Below the pieces are notes generated by a model. That model made no database searches. It saw only the letters and a list, made by a program, of their open reading frames with translations, and was not told the DNA's origin. Shown here in pieces: positions 13,101 to 25,506 of a DNA stretch of 64,000 bases (positions within the stretch are counted from its first letter, which is position 1; the number at the start of each line of letters is the position of its first letter). Source of the stretch: Hepsetus odoe (Eukaryota > Chordata > Actinopteri > Characiformes > Hepsetidae); assembly GCA_017165825.1 (NCBI GenBank), contig CM029393.1, positions 3,715,355 to 3,779,354 on the forward strand, written 5' to 3'. The translations under genes were made by a program, and so were the position numbers.

Positions 13101-16100
13101 AATAAAGAAATGCTTAAAAAAACATTTAGCCTGCAGCGCAAGTCACTTTGCACCGCTTTTGACTTTATTGTTGTTCATCTCTATAAAAGGCACTCTGTGA
13201 AGGATGTACCGCTCTTAACTGTGCAAGAAATGTCAGCAGATCATTTCAGAAACATACCAATGGCTTCAACATCATCTTTGAAGAGCTCCTCAGTTCCAAA
13301 CTTGAGGATGTCATCCAGCTCCTGTTTAGACATGGAGCCAGTTTTGGATCCTAACCCTGGACGAACCACTAGGTGGGTCAGCATCATCTTGCGTTTGGCC
13401 ACCTGAGTAATGCGCTCCTCCACGGAAGCTCGCGTTACGAAGCGATAGATCATCACTTTCTTGTTCTGCCCAATCCGATGTGCTCGGCTGAAGGCCTGAG
13501 AAGAGAGAAAAAGGAAAAAGTGGATAAGGGGAGAAAAAACAAATGACAATATTATTCCAAGTTTACATGGCCAAATACAATATGGGCCAGATTCCCAGAC
13601 TTGGAAAAAGCCCAGTATTGGACCAAATTCCAAGGCTACTGTCAAATAAATAGTGGAAGTTCTAGTCTAGGCTTAGACTGCCTGGGAAACTGGTTCAGAT
13701 CATCCACTTTTTTGGAAATTGGGGGTATTAATGAAAGTTTGTGCCCCCTCTGCTGCAGTTAGTGTCTGCTTTTCTGAGAAGGCTGTACACCAGGCATCAT
13801 TTTGTGAGGATCTGACTGCAGCCACAACAGTATGAGTGGGGTCCAGCACTGCTATTGGATGCTTAGTTCTGCTAAGCTCAAACAGAGGCTTTGATACTTT
13901 GCATCATTTATGGCTATGAGCAGCCATCTACAAACTTTAGGACACATGAACACAATCAATGGATGAGTATTTTCAATATACCTGGATGTCATTGTGCGGG
14001 TTCCAGTCAGAGTCATATATGATAACTGTATCAGCGGTCGCCAGATTGATCCCCAATCCCCCGGCACGTGTGGACAGCAGGAAGCAAAACTGCTGCGCCC
14101 CAGGAGCTTCAGACAGAAAAATGAGCCAATCAGTATGAATGTGTAAATGTACTAATGGGTGGGATGCTGCTCTCTAGTGGATGTGCTCACCATTAAAGCG
14201 ATCAATGGCCTCCTGTCGCAGCCCACCTGTGATGCCCCCATCAATGCGCTCATATTTATAGCCTTCAAACTCCAGAAAATCCTCTAACAGGTCCAGCATC
14301 TTAGTCATCTTCAACAGGATCCACAAGAACAGATTTTTATCAACACAGGACGAGAGATAGTTATTAAGATTTTAAAGCAGGGGGTGCAATTCCTGTCCTA
14401 GAGTGTGTCTGAGGTGCTGCTACCCAGCTGTTCTGGACACTGACCCTCTAGAACCTGAATTAGCCACCTCTGTTTTAAAGAACCACATTTTTCAACCTAA
14501 TCTCTAATTTTTAAAACCTATAAACACAGCTACAGAAGAGGCCATGGGCTTCAACAGCCCATTGCCACTTTTAGGAATGTATAACCAATGCAGCACATAA
14601 AGACTAGGCGGCTAAAAAACACTATTCTTCCAAAATGATTACCTAAAAGATATACAATAAAAGCATAAAAACCTAATGTAGAGCATTTTTAGCAACATAA
14701 AAGACATTATCCCTTCTAGAGTGGGAAACAGAGCAAAATGACCAAAGCTAAGAGAAAATGGGTCTTTTCGTTTGTGGCTTCAAGGCATCAGAGAAACGCG
14801 ACCATCAGTATGCAGATTTATGCGCAAGACTCAGCGAAAGGACAAGGGTGGCAAAATGAAAAGTCAAATCAGAGGGAAGCAGCTGCTTTAAACACCACAT
14901 CAGATAAATGCACACTGTGATTATGCACCCAGTCTAATAGAAAATACATCTGAGGAATAAACAATACAGTGGAGATAAATATAGCAGCAGCCTTTTAATT
15001 TGTCACCCCCCATTTGGAGAGATAAATGTGCTGCACTCTCATTCCCCATTCAAGTCCTACCCTGTAATTAATCTTCAGCTCAAAATAAGAGATATGGCGG
15101 TGGATGTAAACTGCTTTATTGTCATTCTGCCTTTGATAATGACCTGAGAGAAAATAAGGACTCGATGCCCTTCGTCTTTGAGCTTCTTCAGCATCTTCTG
15201 AAGCAGAGTCAGTTTGCCTGAGGACTTCACCAGTAGGTTGCCATCGTAAGAGCCGTTCGGTAACACCGGCGCCTCCTGTGAATAAATGTGAAGAAGCATT
15301 TTAGTTCGCTGTGGAGACCACAGCTAAAATGACAGTTTGGTGGAAAGTCAAAATCCCTACGAGATCTCTGCTTGAAGTGATCATCAGTCAGGGTTATTTC
15401 AGTGTACTGAAGCATTGCCTAATGTGTTCTGCTGATAGAGGCAGTGACCTAACGGTGTAGATTGTACGGTCTCCATCACTGGACTAGCTGATCTTTTGTT
15501 GGCCATTTTAAATACCTCTGTCAAAACAGTAAGTAAACGACAAAGAGGCTTGTTGTAGAAAGTCTAGTGGAGCTGCATCTTTTAGCTACAATGGTCATCA
15601 CCCCTACTGTAGCAAATGGCCCTGATCAGCCAGAGACCCCTGTCTCAGAGGTAGACAAGGATGTGGTTTTACCCTAAAAGCCAGCCATGCTACAGCGGTC
15701 TAACCCTCTCTCTGGATTCAGAGTCTTCTGAGGCCCATAAGCAAGAGCGAGTTACGTGATATGAGGTTAGTCGGGGGGAAAAAGCAGAACAGAGAGAGGA
15801 ATCATGACTTCAAACCCTCCAAAAGATGGATGGAGCTGGAACTGGAGAAAGAACCGGATCTAAAGGCAAAGCAGTTTCTCGTAATCAATCAGATCTAACC
15901 CCAATTTCACCTCAACCAGAGATGGTTTCTCCCCCTTCCCCTGAACACACTCCTGAGACAATGGCTGGATTTGCTGTGGCCAATGCAATATGCCTAGTAC
16001 ATACTTTAGAAAGACTGAAGAGTGCATTTTCTAGCATTTCTGAGTGCAATGCTCTTTCACTGAAGTGGTCCAAGGATTATTGGATGCTGCAGCGCCAAGA

Positions 16101-19100
16101 TAAGCTGGATGGAAAGCCACAGGAGTTCATCCTTGTCTTTGTCTAATAGTATTTATTATGAAGTACATTATGAAGTACATTATGAATCTTTAGAAGGTAT
16201 CAGTCTGTAACAGAAGCTTATTGTCAGAGATTTTGTGGTTTTGGAAAAGCATCCACGCAGTAATACATTGAATACTGAGGGAAAAGTATGTTATTCAAAC
16301 AAATGGGTTGCCACTAGTGATATTCAACAGCACTTAATTAACAAAGACGTTTATACCTCTAAAAAAGCAAAATGTAAGTGATCACATACTTTCCTCAAAA
16401 GTCAAACAGACTTGCTTATGTGGCTTCTGAAACTGCATCACGAGAAATAACTACAAAAACAGATAAAAGCCTGGACAAACTCTAAATGGATTCTATTGTT
16501 CTTAGTGATGACTGTTTTTATAACTAATAATTTCTCATAAAGTGGCAAAGCAAACATCAACAAGTCTGTTAGAGATTACTCAACGGCTCCAGATACTTTG
16601 GGGCATGTACAACTGGGCATGCAGTTTACCAATGCAAACTGATCTATGCTTCCATTACTTGTTAGCCACGTAAGACTTGTAGCTTCAGGGAGCGAAGCAA
16701 ACCGCAGGCTAAACCTCTAGGCAGACTCCATTTGGGATAAGGACAAAATGGTGCAAATTTGATCTATTCTGCATTGAATAAGAAGATTAATATGCCCAAA
16801 AACCCAAGATGCCCTGAACTGGGATTATGCAACAGGGGTATCAAAGATGCTCTTGTTGTGTGAAAGTTAAAACACTTGAGACTTGTGTTCTTTAGCACTG
16901 TCCCTGTGGATGGACAAAAACAACAGTGTTTTCAGCGAGTGGCGTTTTAACTGCTGTTATGTAACTCGGCTTGGTAGTGAGCTAAAAATGCAGGAGGGCA
17001 GTCTTTTAGTAAAGGTGTAAATCGAGGTCAGTGCACCTTTCTCTCCCAATCTCTCTCATTCTCTGTCCTCGTTCTGAAACATACAGTGCCTTTCTGGGGA
17101 CCCTTTGCATTCCCTTTCCAAACATTTGAATTTTTTTCCATTTTTTCAAACTTTTATCCACGTTTCTTTTTAGTTCACTTTTGCAAGTCCCAGCTGACAC
17201 CTAGGCCTCCCCCATCCCACTGAACCACACTGGAACACCAACTGATAATTCTGCCAGCTTATGAACATGGCTGACGGCTGCTGATGAGGGGGAGGGGGAG
17301 GACATAGAGACAGAGAGGACAACTATGGACTCATGTTGAAACTGATCTTTAAATTTGAGATGAAATGCCTTGAAAAGCTTTGCTTAAAAAAAAAAAAAAA
17401 AAATCCCTGCTAATCCTTTGTGTTTGTAGAGCACTTCAGCACTTTATAAAGTTTCTGCCTTGTCAAGAGGAGCAGGTTGTGCTTTGGCTGCTTTCTTTTC
17501 CAGAGTCTTTTGATGGTTTAAACTCCTGAAAGGTCAGTGTTAATAAAGATGGAAGTTTGGGCAGAATCTCCAGGACAGAACTCCGGTGAGCTGTTCCTTT
17601 CTCGTTGTGAAGAAAAATGGCAGAATAAACAGCATTTCAATTAAGAGATTCAATAGTTTCAAAGATCAGACTTGATTATTCAGTGAAAAAAAAAATATAT
17701 ATATATATTAATATATCAGTAATGAATAACACCTAAAAGGCATATCCGTTCATGCAGTTGTATGAAAATGTTTTGTTTTTTTGTTGTTTTTTTTTTATTT
17801 TATAAAAAATGTCATTAAAACCTACACACCTTTTTATCATTCCATCCATTCTTCAGTTTCTTTACATATTTATCTTCAAAATAATCTTTATCTTGATTAC
17901 AAATATAATCAGCAATGGCAGCCCTAATTTATGTAGCTGTTTGTTCACACACTCACCACGGCAGCTACTGGGAACAGGTAGGGGTGGTTGCAGCATTTCT
18001 TCAGGTCCATCATGATGTTGAGCAGAGAAACCTGGTTCCCTCCTCCTTTTGAGTTCAGCGCCTCAAAGTTCCGTGTCAAGATGAACTTGTAGTACTTCCT
18101 GTGTGGAAGAAGTGATACAGTGCCGGAAGAGAGACAAGTTTGCGTGTCATGTCAAATAATGGAAAGCCAGTGCATCTTCTTTTTTTTTTTTTTGAACCAC
18201 AGTCAACCTCTACAGTATATAAAGTGCTTGAGATTAAATAATGCTGGAGTCAAAGTGACAGTTCAGTGAGTCAAATTTATACCTTTTTACCCAGTGGACA
18301 ATTGGGTGGACCTGATATTTTGCAGGGTTCTGGACGTAAAATCTGTCGCCCCAGGTAAAGGGGGCGGGGCTAGAATTTGTGGATGTATAATAGACGGGAT
18401 ATTCAGCAATAAAAAAATCAGTTTTGAAGCCATGTTATGCAGGTTAGCTTGGGGCATGATTATTGGTCATTTTACTAAAAAGGGGGTTGGCATTCGCCCT
18501 CTGTCACAGTTTGTGCTGCTCTGCCCTGACAGGGGACACCCGGTGCCTCATTAGAATGTCGGCTGTGCCTCATTGGTCCAAAGCAGTAAAGATCCCAATG
18601 AGAGCAGAGTGTTGGTCATTCTGGATGCACGTTTGGTTTGTGTGTGAGGAAGCCGGTTGTTTAGTGCTTGAACATTTATGCTTAGATCCAACACCTCCAG
18701 TTCCAGACTCCCGACTCAGTGTAAACCATTGCCTCAAATCACTTGCCCTCAACCCAAATGCACCCACTCAAGTGCAACTTTCTAATGGATTTCCTTCAGC
18801 TGTTTCTAACACTGTGTGACCTGGACAGGTACAGACAGTTTGCCTGAGTAGATCCTGTTCAAAACTAAAAAAGAAATGAAACTAAACACATCCTGGATGA
18901 CTTTTAATTTGATTTTTCACAATAACTCAGGCTTTAAAAGCACTGCAAAGAGACTGACTCACTTCTGCATGGGGCTGAGCTCCACTCGGACAATCAGCTC
19001 TGTCTTTGCCGGCATGTTTTTGAAGACGTCCACCTTCAGTCTCCTGAGCATGTGTGGTCCCAGCAGGTCATGTAGCTTTTTTATCTGGTCTTCTTTAGAA

Positions 19101-22100
19101 ATGTCGGCAAACTCCTCCAGAAAGCCATCCAGGTTACTGCACAGAGCAGAAACATGATAGTCAGGCAACGCACTGATGTGAGTGTCACTGAGACTGATCC
19201 ACTGTCCAAATTATAGCTGCTCTCTGGTGGTCCTGTGCATTTCCTGTTAATTATGAACCAGGTAAGGGGGCTTACAGATTATTCAGAGAAGCAGGTGACC
19301 TACAGTCTGTGGTACCCCTACTCAAACATGCTTTAATGATTTAAGCAAAGAAGAAGTTCACACCCTCTGCAAAGAACACACTCATGCAAGTTCTATTGCA
19401 TTGAATTTAAATTTTGCACAGAATAGATTGTAGGCTTTGTGGTCTGTGCAAAAGTTATGGCACAGTATAAAGTTTGTGCAGTCTGATGACTCCAATGAGT
19501 CCAGGTGTGAGAAGTCATTTCTGAAGGAATTTGCAGCACGGTGATGGAGTTACCGCTATCATGGGACTGGCATGAAACAAACAAACATCCAAAGATGAAG
19601 AAGAAGTGCCATTTACACAAAAAAGCCTAAAAAAAAGGAGTGATGAGGAGATTCAGGAACTTCTCTGAGTGAGGAGACCAACCTGTTTATGACCAGATTA
19701 TGAACTGCCTACCTCCTCTCAAAGAAAGACCTTCTTCCAACATTATCTATTGTACACTACAGGTGTTGCCCATGAGTTGAGCATTGCTCAGTGATCATGA
19801 ATCATGGCGTGAATCAGGCTCTGTGTGCGCCCTTACTTGAAACGGTCCGGGGTGAGGAAGTTAAGTAGGTGGAATAACTCTTCTAGATTGTTCTGCAGTG
19901 GCGTTCCAGTGAGAAGCAGCTTGTAATAGATCTTATAGCCATTCAGAATTCTGAAAAACTGAAAAAAAGAATCATCGCTCAGGCTGGGTGGTTGGGTGTT
20001 TGCTCTTTGTAGCTTTCCAGCAATCGGTTTTGGGATATTGTACCACTATCAATATAAGGAAGACTAACAAAACTTTCAATAGGGGGTGTCTGATTAGTTC
20101 CTAATACTGGGTAAAGCATTCTTTTGCCTTAACAGCATCAATGCAAGATGTTAAGGTTTGCATTAGTTTCTGTCCATTTAAGCCAATGTTTATGTCTACT
20201 TCAACATTTGACCTTTTCCAAGCTGAGAATTAATATTTCTATATATTTATATACTAATAATATCCAAGCATCCCATCATCAACCAATCAAACACAGACAC
20301 CCTACTGTTTTGTTGGACATGAAGCAAATTCAAAAGTGGCCTTAAATGGACAGTAACTCAAGAGCTTCTCAAGAAGCTTGTCTCACCCATCCTCACAGGT
20401 CTGTTGCGCTCATTAAGAGGCAGTATTAGAGATGGCATGCCTAATATTTTGCCCAAGGAGCTCAAACAGGTACAAATGAATGCAGGTTCATTTCAGAAGT
20501 CAAAAGTAAACACCACATCAGTCCTGAACCTTAGACTGGTTGTTCTTCAGCCTGTGAGCCTCATCCACCACTAGACAGGCCCAGGAAATGGAGCCCAGAA
20601 TGGCCTGGTCAATGGTGATCAGCTCATATGATGTCAGCAGCACATGGAACTTCACAGGAATGTCCTTCTGTGCAGATAAAATAAGCACAACACGCATGTG
20701 AGTCTGTGCACACTGAACATCCTTCAAAACACAGTAATAAGAAGGCAGCACTAAAAAAATAATAATTATGTTTAATTACTGGCTCTGAAACTCAAGAACG
20801 CACAATTTAAATTTGATAAAAACTAAAATCTAGTTTAGAAAAATAAAGAAAAACTCTCCTAAACAACTCAAAACGAAAGCAAAAATCCAATAATGCAATA
20901 GAACTTTTTATGGAATGTTATCTTTAAAAATAAAAAAGAAAAGACAAGAATGGAATAGAATGTTTCTAAGTGTTAAACCAAAGCTAACCTGATCTTTTAC
21001 CTTCATACGAAAAACCTTCCGCCCAGATTTGACTGCGCTGTCTTCAAAGGTGAACTCGTTCTCCCGTATGACTGCACGACTGTCTTTGTCCCCTGTATAT
21101 GTCACCACGTAGAAGTCCGGTGCCCACATCTCAAACTCTCTCTCCCAGTTGATAATGGTGGAAAGTGGGGCACTGACCAGAAAAGGTCCTTTAGAATGAC
21201 CCTATATAGTCACAATTGGCACACGGTATTAAAAGTTGGGCAACAAACCTCCCTTCATTCAAATGTAGTTTATAAGCCAAAACACGTTCTGCTAATAAGT
21301 AATGAGCACTTAGCATAGAGGTTTTTTGGCCCACATTTACACTCCAAAGACCCCTTTCATGAAACACTTGTGTAAAAAGTGCACAAAAACATTGATCCAT
21401 TAAGTGGAAACAGCCACAAAGTCAACCTTTTCTTTCATCCGGTGACTCTCAGCTGAAGCTCTGTGGCACCACTGTGTGTTTGGAGGCCTGCTTTAGCTCC
21501 GAGCGTCAACAAAGTGACGGGAACATGAGGACTCAAGAGCTCTGCTGTGAGCAGAGATTGAAGGACAACTGACTGAGTGCTAATTGAGTGGATGACTCCA
21601 ATGGAGTAACTACCTCCTTGTAGAGTGAGTAGAGGAACACTATAGTCTGGACGGTCTTGCCCAGGCCCATCTCATCAGCCAGGATGGTGTCGGTTCCCTG
21701 AGCCCAGGAGAAACGCAGCCAGTTCAGCCCCTCCAGCTGGTACGGGTGCAACGTTCCTCCCGTGGCATTGATGTACCATGGCTGCTGGTCAAATTTGATA
21801 GTGGACTGTGAAACGAAGCATTATGGAGGTTTGTTAGGCATGCTCTAGAATTGAACAATGACAGCTCAGGGTTAGACTAATAATAAATTATATATCCCAA
21901 CTATCCAGAGAAATGAAATGACCCACATCCACAACTGGAGTTTCAGGAGGAGCCTCTTTCCTCTTCACTTCTTCTTTGGGTCTCTTTCCTTTTCTCACCA
22001 CAAGGGGGCGATGGTCCTCGCCAAGCATCTGCTCCCTTAAGCGACACAGGTCCAGTTTGTAAATACAAAGAGTTATATGTGCATGTTTATGCATATTCTT

Positions 22101-25100
22101 TATCGGTAGTCTATGTTGGGGGATCAGTGGGGTTTTGGGACATTCTGCTGCTCCAGATTTTGTTGGGGTCGATTAGGTGAGGGGGGGGTTGGTGTCTCCA
22201 AAATGGGTTCAGAGCTCTGTTTCTTTGAATTGCGTTTAAAGTGACTATTTGTCATTGTGACGACAAATCACAGCACACAGTGAACAACAACAAAGTTCCT
22301 CTCTGCATTTGACAAATGAAACCTAAGGAGAGCAGTGAGAAGCCTTATCCAGTGACTGGGTACCTCAGCGTAACCCACTGGTCTGGGACTCGAATTCACA
22401 GCCGTCCAATCAGGGGCACAGTGCCCAACCAGTGGACCTAATTTCAGTCTCTACATATTTGGCAACCAGAACTGACCACCAGCTTCAAAAGAACTCATTA
22501 CTTGTCTACTGTCTAATCCTGAGGCTGTATAATTTGGTTAAATTAGGCTAAGAGTGGCCAATTAGGGTAGAACCAAAACATCAAAATGCAAAGCTCACTT
22601 CGGCAGTACCTAAAGCGGGTAAAAAGTGTGGTGAGGGTCTCGTGGTAGGACACTTGTCTATGGACCAAGAGGTAGCACTACCACAACTGGGTTCCTAAGC
22701 AAGACCCTTAACCTCAAGCTGCTCCAGGGAGACTGTATATATATATACTATATATATATATACAGCACTGTGCAAAAGTTTTAGGCAGGTGTGAAACAAT
22801 GCTGTAAACAAAGAATGCTTTCAAAAATGGAAGTGTTCATCATTTATTTTCATCAATCAACAAAATGCAGTGAATGAACAAAAGAGAATCTAAATCAAAT
22901 CAATATTTGGTGTGACCACCCTTTGCCTTCAAAACAGCATCAATTCTTCTAGGTACACCTGCACACAGTTTTTGAAGGAACTCGGCTGGTAGGTTGTTCC
23001 AAACATGACTGTGTTTTGTCCTCCGTGTGACATTGATGATCATCAGCACCTGTTTAGTAAAACTGGTTGATCAGACACCGACTATAATCCTACAGAATCC
23101 CTGACTTTGTGCGAGTGTTCCTAGAAGAACTGATGCTGGTTTGAAGGCAAAAGGTAGTAACACCAAATACTGATTTGATTTAGATTTTTCTTTTGTTCAC
23201 TCACTTTGCATTTTGTAAATTGTTAAAAATAAACAATCATTATTTATATTTCTGAAAGCGTTCTTTGTTTACAGCATTTTTCACACCTGCCTAAAACTTT
23301 TGCACAGTGCTGTATATATATCCATGCATTATCTGAGTCTTTTGTCCTAACGGTTGTAGAGGATGCTGGAGTCCTAGACCAGCATTTAATTGCCAGAAAC
23401 AGAAAAACAGGATGCCAGTCCACCACAGATCATTGTGCATTGTTTCAGTTACAATACAAATGAATTTACCTGTGGTCCCAATAGGCATGTTTAAAGCTGT
23501 CGTATTCTGGGACGTCAAAGTCATCCACCTCCCAGGTGCACTGGTCATACGGAAGGTCTCTCCATTTGATCAGGTAATGTATGTCTCCGTCTTTATCAAA
23601 ACTGAAGGATACCACATACAAAGAAGAGGTCAGTTACCTAAGTGTAGCACATGAGCTAAAACGGAACACTATTTAGCCTAATAATCCAAAACTAAGGTTC
23701 AACATGATGACAAAGGCCTTTTAAACTGAGCCCTCAAACAAGCTCTGCTAACCTGTGATTGAGGATCCTGTGGATGATCATCCACTCCGGTTTGATGCCA
23801 TAGCGGTAAAAACGCTCCTCCATGGCAGCATACTGCGGGTCTTTACTCTTCCTTTTCTCATTGTTGATCTCCTCCTCTCCAGAGCCGTAGTCGTATGGCG
23901 GGGGCTCGTCCATGTCATTTTTCCTCTGATAGTTTCTGTACATGACTGTGTGGTATAGCTCCAGCTACAAAGAGAAAGGAAAGGACCCTTCAAACAGAAA
24001 GTAGACATATGACCCACCTCTGTATCACCAATACTTACAGTAAGGATATCCAACGCTGGTCCTGGAGGGCCATGGTCGAGCACAGTTTGATGATTTCCCT
24101 GAACCCTGTTTGGACAATGAAATCACCAAACTGTCCCTCCAGGACAGCTGACCTGAGGCACCATAATCCTAGGCATCATGCATATTCAATCTACATAAAA
24201 GTGAAACCCTTGTCATTGCAAGTTCACAGCACAGCACACATTGAACCACAACGAAATTGGACCTCTGCATTTAACCCATGCACTCAAACCTGTGCAGCAG
24301 TGGGCAGCTATTGAAAGCGCCCAGGGACCAGTGGGGGGGACGGTACCTTGCTCAAGGGTACCTCAGGGCATCCTATTGGGAAGGGGATTGAACCCCCGAT
24401 CCTCCGATCATGCAGCTAACGCCCAAACCACTAGGCCACCGCTGCCCGGACCTCTGCGTTTAACCCATACACACACGTGCAGCAGTGGGCAACTATTGAA
24501 AGCGCCCGGGGAGCAGTGATGGGGACGGTACCTTGCTCAAGGGTACCTCAGGGCAACCCACTGGGGAAGGAATCAAACTCACGATCTTCCGATCCAGGGG
24601 AACTCCCCAACCACTAGGATACCGCTGCCCATAAAAGCATAGAGATATCTGACAATGCACTCATTTTTATTTATCTCAGTTTTTCGTTTGGCAGCCTAAT
24701 TTCAGTAATCTATAAAAAAAAAATTTAAATATTAATTTTGCAGCAGTGGTTATGTTCTAACCCCAAAAAGAGAAAAATGCCTGAAAAAAGACTTCCAGCA
24801 AAAAGCTCATTTTGCTCATTGGTGCTGCTTACCACCTCACCCACCCTGATCAGTTAGTTCTAATTACATGTACTCACATGTCCAGTATTGATCCTTAACA
24901 GTGGTAAACAGTGGTAAATGGTAGACAAGAGGGTCATAAAGGAGCTACAGTGATATTTGTACACTGTTTTAAAGGTTTCAGACCCTTTGAAACTGTATAG
25001 AAGTCACTACACTCTCCAGAGCATCTGCTAAAGTAAATATGAATGCAAATCTGCAAAACATTTCAAAGAAAACAAGTAGGACACGCGAAGTGCTGCGTGC

Positions 25101-25467
25101 ATCTGCATCTTTTATGCATGGGCTACCTCAGATCTGAAGTTTAGGAGCCACATAAATATTTTTCCAAAAACACAGCCCCACCTGTAACTCATTGACCCAA
25201 GAACAGTGCCAGTAAGACAGTCCAGCCCATTTCACAAACAGCAGCCTCTCTGGATGGCCTTTGAGTGGGGGCTTGGCCACAGACTCAGACTTCTCTCCAA
25301 CCTGGGCCAGAGGAGCTTCAGGGGGTAAAGGGGGATCCCCCCACATCCAGTGCAGAATCCGCTGAACCTTTCCTTTCAGAGGGGGACACTGGGAAAAACG
25401 GAGACAACACAGCGATTTTAATTACTATGACCAATATTAAAAAAATTCTATAAAGATTCAAGCAGTT

Positions 25468-25506
<39 letters not shown>

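Noticed and set aside
13852..14067. Minus-strand open frame read as a short gene next to exon 22
   Set aside because: Out of frame with exon 22 and mostly intronic; the exon is explained by the APGAQQF...NDIQ frame.
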